The notes: a model not told the origin generated them from the letters alone. A stretch of 41,544 bases of DNA from Prevotellaceae bacterium (GCA_015256945.1 JABZLB010000027.1:1-41544); one strand, 5' to 3'. Positions 16,197-25,961 are shown, counted from the first letter of the stretch. Translations and numbers: made by a program.

Positions 16197-17803
16197 TATC
16201 CCTTGTTCTGTTTAAGATTACCGTTTTTGTTAATAGCCTGTGAAGGTATTGGGAATACGCTGGTATAGCTTCCTGTTGCCGGTTTAAAGTCGTAGGCTTT
16301 GGTAAATAAACCGTAGCGTACAAGGTCATTACGACGCCATCCTTCCCACATCAACTCCAATAAACGCTCCTTTAATATATTATCTAATGTAGCCTTAACG
16401 CGCAACGGCATGCCTGCACGGTGACGCACTTCGTTAAGTTCAGCCGTACCGTTTTCGCCGTTACGCACCTTTGCCTCTGCTTTCATCAGCAGCACATCAG
16501 CATATCGAAACAGAACAATATCGTTGTCTTGTAGTCGCCCGTCTGAATAGGCAGAAGGATCAATTTCATACTTATTCATTCGTGCGCCTGCCGTTTTCTC
16601 ATAGGGTGAACCTGATAAATCGGGCCTGATTTCAAGAGGACGGTACACCAATGGCTGCCCATTGTCCATCCTTACAACCTGATTATTCACCCTGACCGTA
16701 TCAGAATAGAACCATAATTTATACCTTTTGTCAATGCTGTCAGTGCCATATCCGAACGCGCGGACGGTAGAAAGCGTGGCCGACGTGCCGTTTTCGGAGC
16801 CGAGTTTTAATGCTCCTCCATGTGCGTAATGGCGACTACGGAACAGGTATCCAAACTGATTGGCATACCTTCCCTTGTTCATTGGTATCGTAAATATGTT
16901 TTCATGAGAAGTCTCGTTGTGAATAGAGAAGTTCGAAGAAGGGTCTTGTTCCAGAATATAACCAGCGTTAGTGATACTGTCACAGTATGCAATGGTTGCC
17001 TGCCAGGCATTTAAACTTTGCCCGTTTACGTTGAAAAACAGCGTACTCCCTGTTGGATGAACGTTGTCTGTCCAGTCATCATCAGCATATATTTCAGCGT
17101 TCAGCAACAGCTTGGCCAGCATAAAATCGGCCACAGGACGGGTTACACGACCATAATTTACGCCCTCCACGTTGCTCCGTCCTTGCCTGAGGTAAGGCAG
17201 AGAACTTTGTAATTCGTCCACAACAAAACCAAAAAGCCTGCTCCTTGGCACCTGTTTCACATCAGAAAGTGGTATGTTATAGCCGGTAACTAACGGCACA
17301 TTCCCAAACATATCCAGCAAGTAACTGTACATCATTGCTCTGACAGCACGTACCTCCGACGTAAAAACGGCATATTGAAGATTGTTTAATTTCGTGCGAT
17401 TTTTGTCAATATGGTACAGCGACCGGTTACAAAGCATCACCACTTTATACAGATAACACCAGGTATTATAAAGCGCAACATCGTTCGGTTCCCATGTATG
17501 ATAATAAAGACGCTGCCAAAATCCCCCGTCGTACCAATCGCCACCGCGTACAGGTAACATCTGTTCGTCGGTAGAAAATGAGTTCCAATCGTACACCCCT
17601 CTGAACGTACCCTGCAGCCCCTGGCTGTCTGAAAAGCCGCCGATATAATTGTAAAGGTCGCCCACTAAGTTCCTTTCGATGTCGTCAGCATTGCCGTAAG
17701 CCTCCGACTCATCAATCTGACCTTTCGGATTTTCTGACAAGCATGCCGAGAAAAACAAGGGGCATAGACCAATGAATATTGTCTTATAAATATATCTTTT
17801 CAT
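16190..17803 (-). CDS. SusD-like outer-membrane lipoprotein
   Basis: About 537 aa from ATG 17803 (ATG 17806 or 17815 are also possible). The frame is open to 17872, but only the later starts place the lipoprotein signal at the N-terminus: MKRYIYKTIFIGLCPLFFSAC, with Cys21 as the lipidated residue. The N-terminal half has the SusD TPR-like helices (YNTWCYLYKVVMLCNRSL, SEVRAVRAMMYSYLLDMFGN). The C-terminal RagB/SusD domain has NDIVLFRYADVLLMKAEAK and the closing RRNDLVRYGLF segment. SusD proteins form the lid over the SusC channel and capture glycans or peptides at the cell surface. It follows SusC by roughly 77 nt. No SusE, surface enzyme or regulator is adjacent, so the ligand cannot be guessed. 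Confidence 0.9.
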   Translation of the reverse strand: MKRYIYKTIFIGLCPLFFSACLSENPKGQIDESEAYGNADDIERNLVGDLYNYIGGFSDSQGLQGTFRGVYDWNSFSTDEQMLPVRGGDWYDGGFWQRLYYHTWEPNDVALYNTWCYLYKVVMLCNRSLYHIDKNRTKLNNLQYAVFTSEVRAVRAMMYSYLLDMFGNVPLVTGYNIPLSDVKQVPRSRLFGFVVDELQSSLPYLRQGRSNVEGVNYGRVTRPVADFMLAKLLLNAEIYADDDWTDNVHPTGSTLFFNVNGQSLNAWQATIAYCDSITNAGYILEQDPSSNFSIHNETSHENIFTIPMNKGRYANQFGYLFRSRHYAHGGALKLGSENGTSATLSTVRAFGYGTDSIDKRYKLWFYSDTVRVNNQVVRMDNGQPLVYRPLEIRPDLSGSPYEKTAGARMNKYEIDPSAYSDGRLQDNDIVLFRYADVLLMKAEAKVRNGENGTAELNEVRHRAGMPLRVKATLDNILKERLLELMWEGWRRNDLVRYGLFTKAYDFKPATGSYTSVFPIPSQAINKNGNLKQNKGYD

Positions 17804-17880
17804 CATGTTGTTCATTTGAAACTGATATGACTGACTTTGAAATACCTCGTACAAACATCTGAAAAACATCATACATATAT

Positions 17881-20619
17881 TTAAAACTGGATGGAAAAGC
17901 CTGCGCTGAAGCTGCGATAGGGTGGATAAGAACGCTTGTCATCGATACCCAGTGTGCCATCAGAAACATAGCTGTTAATCATAGGGGTTAGTCCACTATA
18001 CGCTGTTATCGTAGCCAGATTGTTGACAGAGAACGATAATCGCATCGCAGCGATAACGCGAGACAAGCGGCGTGCAGGAACGTTCCAGCCAATAGTAAGA
18101 TAATTAAAGTTCAGATAATTGCCGCTTTCCAGCCAATAATCGGTTGCGACCTGGTCACCAATGTTCCTTGCTGGTGCCGTAGCCAGTACATTATAATCGG
18201 GAAAAGAGCGCATGTTCATATAAGTAAGCGACGAACCATTGTATATTTTGTGACCAAAAGCACCGTTCATTTGCAGTGCAATATCAAAATTATGTATACG
18301 CAAGCTGATATTAGAACCCAGTGTCATTTTGGGCGTAGCCTGCCCCGCAATATACCTATCCTTACCGTCAGCCAGATTAATTGTGCCGTCGTTATCGAGG
18401 TCGGCTATTTCATAATGCAGCCTGCCGTCGCTGCCTTTCTTTAGTCCGGTACAGTGAGGAAGATAGAAAACACCCAGCGGCTGTCCAATAATCTGATATA
18501 CGATATTATTGTCTCCGCCATGAAATCCGGCACCATTCAAATTGCCGACAGGTGTTATCTCTGAAGCCGAAAGATAGTTACCCCGATAGTTACCGCTTAA
18601 AGACAACAGCTTATTCGACTGAAACGAAGCATTAATATTTACATTAAGCTCTACATTACGGTGCTGAACGGGTGTTATTCCTATGCCAATCTCCAAACCC
18701 TTATTACGCATACTGCCGAGATTGGCCAGCAATTTATTGAAGACAAACGGCGGAACGGGTACATCATACATATACAACATGTGGCGGATAAGCGAGTAAT
18801 AGTAATCGGTAGTCAGCACAACACGTCCGTTCCACAAGGCTATATCAGCACCAATATTAAAAGAACTTCGTGTTTCCCATTTCAAATCGGGGTTTACATT
18901 TGACGTAATCCCCATAGTAGTTGTTGGATTGCCGTTCCATGAAATAAGCCCGGTGGGGTTAAGTAACGGCAGAGAATTATATGACGTTATGCCGCCGGTA
19001 TTACCCGTTAAGCCATAACTCGTGCGCACTTCAAACTTTGAAATACCAAGAGGAAGGCTCATATTGCGAAACATTTGCAGCACATTCCATTTTACTGCAA
19101 CCGATGGAAAGAGTCCCCATTTGTTGCCATGGGCAAACATTGACGACCCGTCGGCGCGGGCATTGGCCGTAAATGTAACGGTGTTGGCGAAGCCATATTC
19201 AAACTCTCCCATCAACGATGTCATTGCAGGATTTTCATAACTACTTCCCGTACCGCCATAAGGCAGAATGCTGCCTGCTGCAAGGTTGTCGTAACCGTGC
19301 TGATTAAGCTTAAACCCTTTGGCAGTAGTGAAGAACCTTCGCATTGTACGCTTCTGATATTCACCCAGTAATGTGCCTGCCAGATGATGTTGTCTGGTTT
19401 CTCCAAAACTCTTATTCCATACTGCCTTTATATTGGCAAGCCAGTCTTCTGTTTTCGTTTCAGAGCGGTAAGCCTGCCCTTGTGCCCATATCCACGTTGG
19501 CAAATACTGTGCATTACCCGTTGAATTGTAGCTGTAAGAACCAAATGCTGACAAGCTGAAAGCAGGGCTGAGATGGAACGACAGCTGCATATGCGAGATA
19601 AAATTCAGCAGTTTATCACGGTCCTGTTCGAGCAAAAGTGCTCCTGGTGTAGCTATTTGCGAGGCCTGTCCGTTTCTGTTCCATCCCCCGTTTGCATCGC
19701 GACCTGCCGGGAATGTGGGGTTTTGGGCAGCAGCTGAATAGAATAGTTTTTGATAATCGAAGATGTTATCGGCATTCATACTGCTCCCAAACACACCAAA
19801 ATCAATGCCTAAAAGATTATCGAAAGCCTTTTGCTGCAAGTCCATCTTGGCCACAAAGTTGTTCTCTCCATGCAGTTGGATAATTGTATTATGGCTCATA
19901 TAGGCAACCGATGCCCGGTAATTGGCTGTTTCGCTACCGCCTGAAAAGGCCACATGATGGTTCTGAATAAACCCCGTCCGCGTAATGGCATTAGGAAAAT
20001 TAGTATTAAAACCACCATCATTATAGCTTATTCCCAATTGCTGTGCCGTTGTACGGTAAGCATCAGCACTAAGCATTTTCATATTCTTGCTGACGCTTTC
20101 AAACCCGATATTGCCATCGTAGGAAATATGAAATTTTGCGCCATGGCCTTTCTTTGTCGTCACAATGATAACGCCTGAAGCACCACGACTACCATAAGGT
20201 GAGGTTTCGGCGGCATTCTTTAATATAGCAAAGCTTTCAATATCAGCCGGGTAAATACTGTTAAGCGTAGCAATATCGCTGTACACACCGTCAATAATAA
20301 CCAGGGGGTCGTTACCTCCTGTCAAAGACGTTGTTCCGCGAACGCGAACCGAATTGAGCATAGCCATACGGTCGTTACCCACCGAACTGATATTTACACC
20401 AGCAGCCTGCCCGCTCAATGCTCCCAATGAATTAATGACAAGCCCCTTGTTCATACGGCCTTCACCAATAATATCGACCGAACCGTCGCGCGAAAACAAA
20501 TCGCTCTTTCGCGCAGATGCAGCAGTTACAGTATCTACTGGAACTCTGCGTTTTTGCGCCAACCCCTGGCTGTTAAACGCCACAAGAAGAGCAGTTACAA
20601 CGAAAACAGACCTATACAT
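17881..20619 (-). CDS. SusC-like TonB-dependent outer-membrane transporter, short form
   Basis: 912 aa. Signal peptide at 1-21 (VVTALLVAFNSQGLAQ). The plug domain starts soon after, at about residue 45: RMNKGLVINSLGALSGQAAG, PLVIIDGVYSD, and YGSRGASGVIIVTTKKG. The beta-barrel fills the rest and ends in aromatic FSAGFSIQF, as outer-membrane barrels do. The carboxypeptidase-regulatory-like extension that precedes the plug in most SusC proteins is missing, and the protein is shorter than the usual 1000 or so residues. Transport is powered by TonB/ExbBD. It is paired with the SusD gene downstream and read from a promoter at about 20660. No glycoside hydrolase, protease or sensor lies beside the pair. 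Confidence 0.92.
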   Translation of the reverse strand: MYRSVFVVTALLVAFNSQGLAQKRRVPVDTVTAASARKSDLFSRDGSVDIIGEGRMNKGLVINSLGALSGQAAGVNISSVGNDRMAMLNSVRVRGTTSLTGGNDPLVIIDGVYSDIATLNSIYPADIESFAILKNAAETSPYGSRGASGVIIVTTKKGHGAKFHISYDGNIGFESVSKNMKMLSADAYRTTAQQLGISYNDGGFNTNFPNAITRTGFIQNHHVAFSGGSETANYRASVAYMSHNTIIQLHGENNFVAKMDLQQKAFDNLLGIDFGVFGSSMNADNIFDYQKLFYSAAAQNPTFPAGRDANGGWNRNGQASQIATPGALLLEQDRDKLLNFISHMQLSFHLSPAFSLSAFGSYSYNSTGNAQYLPTWIWAQGQAYRSETKTEDWLANIKAVWNKSFGETRQHHLAGTLLGEYQKRTMRRFFTTAKGFKLNQHGYDNLAAGSILPYGGTGSSYENPAMTSLMGEFEYGFANTVTFTANARADGSSMFAHGNKWGLFPSVAVKWNVLQMFRNMSLPLGISKFEVRTSYGLTGNTGGITSYNSLPLLNPTGLISWNGNPTTTMGITSNVNPDLKWETRSSFNIGADIALWNGRVVLTTDYYYSLIRHMLYMYDVPVPPFVFNKLLANLGSMRNKGLEIGIGITPVQHRNVELNVNINASFQSNKLLSLSGNYRGNYLSASEITPVGNLNGAGFHGGDNNIVYQIIGQPLGVFYLPHCTGLKKGSDGRLHYEIADLDNDGTINLADGKDRYIAGQATPKMTLGSNISLRIHNFDIALQMNGAFGHKIYNGSSLTYMNMRSFPDYNVLATAPARNIGDQVATDYWLESGNYLNFNYLTIGWNVPARRLSRVIAAMRLSFSVNNLATITAYSGLTPMINSYVSDGTLGIDDKRSYPPYRSFSAGFSIQF

Positions 20620-20659
20620 AGACTACAAATTTATCAAAATATACTGAAAACCCGATGTT

Positions 20660-20667
20660 CAAAGTTA
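20660..20667 (-). promoter_or_regulatory. Probable -7 element of the SusC/SusD operon
   Basis: Minus strand TAACTTTG fits TAnnTTTG about 40 nt upstream of the SusC start. The -33 region is weak, which may mean that an activator is needed. Confidence 0.55.
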
Positions 20668-20853
20668 AGAAATAATTATCAAAATAACCACAATGAGGGG
20701 AAAAATACAATCATATAACGGAAAAGTAATAAAATATTCAGATTAATTAATGATTTATTGCAAACACTTATATTGCTGAATATTAAACAGATAACATCAT
20801 AAATGTTAACCAAAAACATGGTAACGTCTGTACGATTACAGGCTTTTGCTGAT

Positions 20854-20940
20854 TGTTCGGCGGCCGTCAACAACGCTGCTGACGGCCGCCGAACGATGGG
20901 TGTGGCGATCGTCGGACAACGGGTATGGCGACCGCCGAAC
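20854..20940. repeat. GC-rich four-palindrome intergenic element, copy B
   Basis: Cores GGCGGCCGTC, GACGGCCGCC, GGCGATCGTC and GGCGACCGCC are centred at about 20863.5, 20885.5, 20908.5 and 20931.5 (22, 23 and 23 bp apart). GTTCGGCGGCCGTCA (20855-20869) and its exact complement (20880-20894) form a 15-bp hairpin with the loop ACAACGCTGC. Cores two to four are also direct repeats of about 23 bp. It lies about 190 bp upstream of the SusC promoter. Confidence 0.92.
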
Positions 20941-20943
20941 AAT

Positions 20944-21079
20944 GAGAATTCCGGCCAAATCAGAACACCATAAGCCCATCAAACGGATAGCCTTACGAAA
21001 TAATTGGAGATTCATTATATCGTTAACCCATAGAATAAAAAACGACCGTCAGATAAAATACAACAATGACTGTCATATT
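20944..21079. other. Intergenic stretch after copy B, nothing distinct
   Basis: Lies between copy B and the glycerate kinase stop. A short CGACCGTC at about 21043 resembles one element core, but it stands alone and may be chance. No gene is seen. Confidence 0.35.
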
Positions 21080-22141
21080 TTACACCAGTTCTGCTGCAGC
21101 CCTGGCAAGGCGGGCCAAGGCCGTTTCCTTCAGCAACATATCATCAGTTACAGCATAATCCTTGTTAATATTTATAACTTTGCTGAAGCCTGCCGTCACA
21201 AGCGCCTCCTCGTTTTGTACGCAACCCGTGAGTAAAATTACAGGAACATGTGCCGCTTGCGCATGATGAAGTACCACAGATGGTAATTTTCCCATCAGAG
21301 TCTGGGCGTCAGCACTCCCCTCACCTGTTATAACAAGGTCGGCCTTTTTGATGGCATCGTCCATTCCTGACATCCTTATTACAAGCTCTCCACCACTTTC
21401 TACCGATGCGTTCATGAACTGCATGAAAGCATATCCCAGCCCACCCGCTGCACCTGCACCACGTTTATTACTCATGTCATGTCCCATATGCTGTGCTGCC
21501 ATGCGTGAAAAAGTAGAAGCACGTCGCTCTAATTTTCTAATCATATCAGCACTGGCACCCTTTTGTGGCGCAAAAACGGCGGCAGCTCCATGCGGCCCCA
21601 GCAACGGATTGTCAACATCCGAAGCCAGAATAACCGTAAGTTCTCGAAGCCATAAAAGGTCATCTATATTTACCATGCTGCCATTATCGCGTGCAACCGA
21701 CATGGTTTTCAAACACTTCATTAAGCCCAGTCCACAATCGCTTACGGCACTACCGCCCAGCCCTACAATAAAATTTCTGAAGCCTTTTGACAGCGCATCC
21801 ATCATCATTTCGCCAACACCATAACTGGTAGCCAACAAGGGATTGCGCAAATCAGGTTCAATTTTATCCAGACCTATTGCCTGAGCAACCTCAATTATGG
21901 CAAAATTGTTTTTTACACCCCATTGTGCTTGTGTAGGACGCATCATGGCATCGTGCACACAACATGTAAAAATATCGTCGGGTTGCATGGCCTGGAGAAA
22001 ACCCTCGCCACCATCGCTTACACTGAATACCTGGCATTTTACATCGTCATGACGGTTTTCAAGTTCCTTTCTTACTGCCTCATTGGCTTCGCTACTCGTC
22101 ATACATCCCTTAAAACTATCAAGGGCAACTACTATATTCAT
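21080..22141 (-). CDS. Glycerate kinase
   Basis: 353 aa of the GlxK/GarK glycerate kinase family. The start VVALDSFKGCMTSSEANEAV is the family's signature opening, followed by VSDGGEGF. GLGGSAVSDCGLGLM carries the glycine-rich and Asp motif, and PHGAAAVFAPQKGAS and TGEGSADAQTLMGKLP are both typical. The enzyme phosphorylates D-glycerate, usually to 2-phosphoglycerate in this family, feeding lower glycolysis. It is a single gene, divergent from the TonB receptor gene 54 nt away. Genes for glyoxylate or glucarate use are not nearby, so the source of glycerate is unclear. No clear -7 element was found. Confidence 0.92.
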   Translation of the reverse strand: MNIVVALDSFKGCMTSSEANEAVRKELENRHDDVKCQVFSVSDGGEGFLQAMQPDDIFTCCVHDAMMRPTQAQWGVKNNFAIIEVAQAIGLDKIEPDLRNPLLATSYGVGEMMMDALSKGFRNFIVGLGGSAVSDCGLGLMKCLKTMSVARDNGSMVNIDDLLWLRELTVILASDVDNPLLGPHGAAAVFAPQKGASADMIRKLERRASTFSRMAAQHMGHDMSNKRGAGAAGGLGYAFMQFMNASVESGGELVIRMSGMDDAIKKADLVITGEGSADAQTLMGKLPSVVLHHAQAAHVPVILLTGCVQNEEALVTAGFSKVININKDYAVTDDMLLKETALARLARAAAELV

Positions 22142-22195
22142 ATCGTTTTGGGCTGTTGTTTACAATATTAACGCCCTTATAGCGTTATTTGTTGT

Positions 22196-24583
22196 ATGAA
22201 GCAAAGAATTGTAATTCTGTCTCTTTTCATAGCTGTTGCCCTTTCGGCCAAGGCACAAACGTTCACACTGAAAGGCCGCGTTATTGATGAAAACAACAAT
22301 CCGATAGAGTTCGCCAGCGTGTCATGCCTGAGCCAGGGTGTGGCAACGGTGACGTCGCTAAAGGGCGAATACAAGATGTTACTGCGCTCAGCCGATTCGG
22401 TTGTCGTCAAATTTTCGACGCTCGGCTATCGTACAAAGACACGCATTTTGCAACATCCCAAAGGTGTCCAAACCCTTCAGGTAGTACTTTTAAGCGATTC
22501 CAGGACCCTCGGAGAAGTGAGTGTGACAGGACAAAAGATTCAATCGGGACAGACACAAGAGCTTTCTGTAAAGCAGCTTAAGCAAATATCGTCGGCAAGT
22601 GGCAACGCCGTTGAAGAACTTGTACAAAGCCAGGCCGGTGTGTCTACCCACTCAGAGCTGTCGTCTCAGTACAATGTGAGAGGCGGAAGCTTTGACGAAA
22701 ACTCAGTGTATATTAATAATATAGAAGTGTTTCGCCCTTTTCTTGTGCGGAGCGGACAGCAGGAAGGCCTGTCGGTTATTAACCCCGACATGGTAGATAA
22801 GATTGGTTTTTCGACAGGAGGCTTTGCTGCAAAGTATGGCGATAAAATGTCGTCGGCACTCGATATTATCTACCGACGTCCCAAACGCTTTGAGGCAAGT
22901 GCTGACGCTTCGCTGCTGGGAGCAGGCAGTTACATCGGTTTTTCAAATAAAAAGCTGGCCTGGGCCAATGGAATCAGGTACAAGACCAATCGCTATCTGC
23001 TAGGTTCGTTAGAAACAAACGGCGAGTATAAGCCCGACTTTTTTGACTACCAGACGTATCTTAACTACCGCCCGAACAGCAGATGGAGCATTGATTTCAT
23101 TGGAAATATATCAGACAACCACTATAATTTTACCCCGCACGACCGTGAAACACACTTTGGAACACTGAAGAACGTAAAATCGTTCAGGGTATATTTCGAT
23201 GGTCAGGAAAAAGATTTATTTCGTACTTACTTCGGCTCACTGGGAATAACGCGCCACCTTGGCGATTCTACATCTGTAACCCTTATAGGCTCGGCGTTCT
23301 CTACAAACGAGCAGGAGAAGTATGATATACAGGGACAATACTGGCTTACACAAACCGAAACGTCAGAGAACCTTGGTGTGGGGACTTACTTTCAACATGC
23401 ACGAAACTATCTGAAAGCACGCGTCGGGAGCTTAAAATTAATGGCACACCATACAGCAAAACAGCATGATATAGAAGGTGCCATAACATATAAGTTAGAG
23501 CATATTGAAGAAAACTCGGCCGAATATGAGATGCGCGACTCGGCCGGATACAGCATACCCCATACAGGCAAGGACCTTAATATGATATATTCGCTGCGCG
23601 CACGCAACGAACTTAATGCCAACCGCCTGGAGGTTTATTTGCAGGACACGTGGCGATTCAGGTCGGGAACCGATGCCGACAGCGTACGGACACTTTACAC
23701 TTTAAACTATGGGCTGAGGTTTGCACACTGGAATTTCAACCGCGAAAGCATACTGTCACCACGTGTATCCCTAAGCATTATTCCGGCTTTCAATCAAAAC
23801 GTGAGCTTCAGGTTTGCAACGGGACTGTATTATCAGTCGCCTTTCTTCAAGGAATTACGCGACACAACCACACGTAATGGCATGACTTATGCCACACTTA
23901 ACAATAAAATTAAGAGTCAACGTTCCTTGCATCTGATTGCCGGTATTGAATACAGGTTCAACATGATGCAGCGTCCGTTTAAGTTTACAACGGAGATTTA
24001 CTATAAAATTCTGGCCAACCTTATTCCATATAGCGTCAATAATGTAAAGGTTACATACTATGGAGACAACGTTGCAAGCGGGCATGCAGCAGGTGTTGAC
24101 ATGAAACTGTTTGGCGAATTTGTGCCAGGTACCGACTCATGGCTGTCGCTGTCGCTCATGAATACCAGAATGAAAATTAACGGTTTGTCTGTTCCTCTGC
24201 CAACCGACCAGCGCTACGCCTTACACCTTTATTTCACCGATTATTTCCCTGGGACCAACCGTTGGCTTATGAATTTGAAGCTAACATATGCCGATGGCTT
24301 GCCATTTTCAGCACCTCACCGTGAAATTGAACGGAACAATTTTCGTGCACCTGCTTACAGACGCGCTGATATTGGTATGAGTTATCGTCTATTAAACAAT
24401 GAAGACAGGCATAGAAAGAGTATCTTTAAGAACATTTGGCTGGGGATTGACTGTTTGAATTTGCTTGGTATTAACAATGTAAACTCATACTATTGGATAA
24501 CAGATGTTACCAATCAGCAGTTTGCAGTACCCAATTATCTTACAGGACGAATGTTCAATACCAAGATAAGGTTTGAACTATAA
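22196..24583 (+). CDS. TonB-dependent receptor with carboxypeptidase-regulatory-like N-terminal domain
   Basis: 795 aa. Signal peptide at 1-21 (ILSLFIAVALSAKAQ). The carboxypeptidase-regulatory-like domain (about 24-105) has LKGRVIDENNNPIEFASVS. The plug domain (about 115-235) has YNVRGGSFDENSVYINNIEV and GFAAKYGDKMSSALDI, and a beta-barrel follows. The protein is not SusC-type, because the SusC plug signature is absent and there is no SusD partner. Such receptors import metal chelates, vitamins or similar ligands with TonB energy; the substrate cannot be told. It stands alone, divergent from glycerate kinase and convergent with the DUF3078 gene across a shared terminator. Confidence 0.9.
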   Translation: MKQRIVILSLFIAVALSAKAQTFTLKGRVIDENNNPIEFASVSCLSQGVATVTSLKGEYKMLLRSADSVVVKFSTLGYRTKTRILQHPKGVQTLQVVLLSDSRTLGEVSVTGQKIQSGQTQELSVKQLKQISSASGNAVEELVQSQAGVSTHSELSSQYNVRGGSFDENSVYINNIEVFRPFLVRSGQQEGLSVINPDMVDKIGFSTGGFAAKYGDKMSSALDIIYRRPKRFEASADASLLGAGSYIGFSNKKLAWANGIRYKTNRYLLGSLETNGEYKPDFFDYQTYLNYRPNSRWSIDFIGNISDNHYNFTPHDRETHFGTLKNVKSFRVYFDGQEKDLFRTYFGSLGITRHLGDSTSVTLIGSAFSTNEQEKYDIQGQYWLTQTETSENLGVGTYFQHARNYLKARVGSLKLMAHHTAKQHDIEGAITYKLEHIEENSAEYEMRDSAGYSIPHTGKDLNMIYSLRARNELNANRLEVYLQDTWRFRSGTDADSVRTLYTLNYGLRFAHWNFNRESILSPRVSLSIIPAFNQNVSFRFATGLYYQSPFFKELRDTTTRNGMTYATLNNKIKSQRSLHLIAGIEYRFNMMQRPFKFTTEIYYKILANLIPYSVNNVKVTYYGDNVASGHAAGVDMKLFGEFVPGTDSWLSLSLMNTRMKINGLSVPLPTDQRYALHLYFTDYFPGTNRWLMNLKLTYADGLPFSAPHREIERNNFRAPAYRRADIGMSYRLLNNEDRHRKSIFKNIWLGIDCLNLLGINNVNSYYWITDVTNQQFAVPNYLTGRMFNTKIRFEL

Positions 24584-24595
24584 CGCACATAACAA

Positions 24596-24630
24596 TTTAT
24601 GCCTTCCTCAATATGGGAGGAAGGCATAAA
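24596..24630. terminator. Shared terminator between convergent genes
   Basis: TTTATGCCTTCCTC (24596-24609) pairs perfectly with 24617-24630, a 14-bp stem with a 7-nt loop. It lies between the ends of the TonB receptor (+) and DUF3078 (-) genes. It is symmetric and likely serves both strands. Confidence 0.75.
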
Positions 24631-24660
24631 TATAAAAGTTATCGAAAACAGGCTGTAACG

Positions 24661-25929
24661 TCAGAAACTATAAGAGAAACCTAGCGAAACAAACTCCTTA
24701 AACATCCAGTATCCCAGCTTGTTGTCGCGAGGATGCCCATCGTCAAAGCGAGGATGAATAAACAGTTTTGTAGAAATATAACGGTTAAATTGGAACGTGA
24801 ATGTGTTTTCCCATGCCATTTCACAGCGTTTATAGGTAGTATATCCATATAAATGAGTGTTCCAGTTCATATTGTTATTTATCTTCCAATTCAAGTCAAC
24901 GGTAATCTGAGAACCAAAGTCATGTAGTGAGTGATCGCCAAGAGGGATGCCGTTTTGCATCGAAAGGGCCAGACGATCAGTATATTTAAAATTGTATGCA
25001 AGAGGCGCAAGGTGGATGGTTCCTGTCAGTTGGTTCTTCAGCCAATTGACAGAATAATCCATACCTATGGAGAGATTGGCATTAAGTGGTGAAAGGAAGT
25101 CTGACTGAACCTCCCGGCTATTGGTTCTGAAATGCCTTGTCCACTGCGTTTGTGCCAGCAGCTGAATGGTATAATACCAGCGCTTTGTAGCCTGAAGACC
25201 GAGCTTACCCGTATATCGTATAAGGTCTTCGGATGTTCGCATATTATGTATTGAATCACTCTGTGTGGTTTGCATACCAAGCTTCATCTCCAGCTTGTTT
25301 TCCCATTTTACCTTTTGTTTGTTATTGTAATTGGCAATAAGAGTAGCAGCCACCACCATGGAATAGTTGCTTTCGCCGCCCTGATACCAGTTATTGGTAA
25401 GGTAATTCTGTAAGAACTGTAAATAATAGTCACCCCCAAACTTCCAGAAATTAGGCTTTAAAACAACAACATCAACAGGCAATGCGTCTGGTTCCTGAGG
25501 AGCAGTCTTCTCTATTGCCATCGTAGGTACATCAGTAACAGTATGCGGTGCAATAACAGGCCCTTGTGCTTTTAACTGACTTTGTGTATTGATAACAAGT
25601 TCAGGATGAGCAAGATAAACCTTAAGAAGCTGATAATCGATGGGTGATAAGTGCTCATCAATACCAAAAGCACGCTGAGTTACCGTACTGTAAAACGTAA
25701 GAGGAAGAAAGAAAGGAGCAATGTCAATTCGGTTAAGTTCCTGCTGAACGGGCATTTTGTCATTGTAAATAGAATCTTCAAACTTACTAAGCGAATCGGT
25801 ATAATTCTTTAATATCGTACTTTCTGTTGCAGGACGAGGTTTACGTAAAGCCTTCCCTACCCCTTGGGCCACCAGATGTAGAGGCAATAAAACTAATACA
25901 ACAAGACAATTGTATTTCAGTTTAAGCAT
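24661..25929 (-). CDS. DUF3078 family outer-membrane protein
   Basis: 422 aa. Signal peptide at about 1-21 (LVVLVLLPLHLVAQ). Residues 30-165 look flexible and low in conserved motifs. From about 175 on, the alternating polar/aromatic pattern and WYQGGESNYSMV, KVKWENKLEMKLG and WNTHLYGYTTYKRCEM fit the DUF3078 family, a Bacteroidetes set predicted to form outer-membrane beta-barrels. The chain ends in FVSLGFSYSF, the terminal aromatic pattern of barrels. The function of the family is unknown. It is divergent from pyrG, and the two promoters lie back to back in about 140 bp. Confidence 0.82.
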   Translation of the reverse strand: MLKLKYNCLVVLVLLPLHLVAQGVGKALRKPRPATESTILKNYTDSLSKFEDSIYNDKMPVQQELNRIDIAPFFLPLTFYSTVTQRAFGIDEHLSPIDYQLLKVYLAHPELVINTQSQLKAQGPVIAPHTVTDVPTMAIEKTAPQEPDALPVDVVVLKPNFWKFGGDYYLQFLQNYLTNNWYQGGESNYSMVVAATLIANYNNKQKVKWENKLEMKLGMQTTQSDSIHNMRTSEDLIRYTGKLGLQATKRWYYTIQLLAQTQWTRHFRTNSREVQSDFLSPLNANLSIGMDYSVNWLKNQLTGTIHLAPLAYNFKYTDRLALSMQNGIPLGDHSLHDFGSQITVDLNWKINNNMNWNTHLYGYTTYKRCEMAWENTFTFQFNRYISTKLFIHPRFDDGHPRDNKLGYWMFKEFVSLGFSYSF

Positions 25930-25961
25930 AATAAATATTTTTCTTTATTGAATAAGCGTTG

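Noticed and set aside
17804..17872. Longer SusD start
   Set aside because: It would place residues ahead of the lipoprotein signal and bury it.
20679..21235. Open frames on both strands across element copy B, and similar ones across copies A and C
   Set aside because: They arise from the repeat units, which are free of stop codons in some frames. They have no promoter, family motif or conserved start, and the three copies do not keep the same frame.
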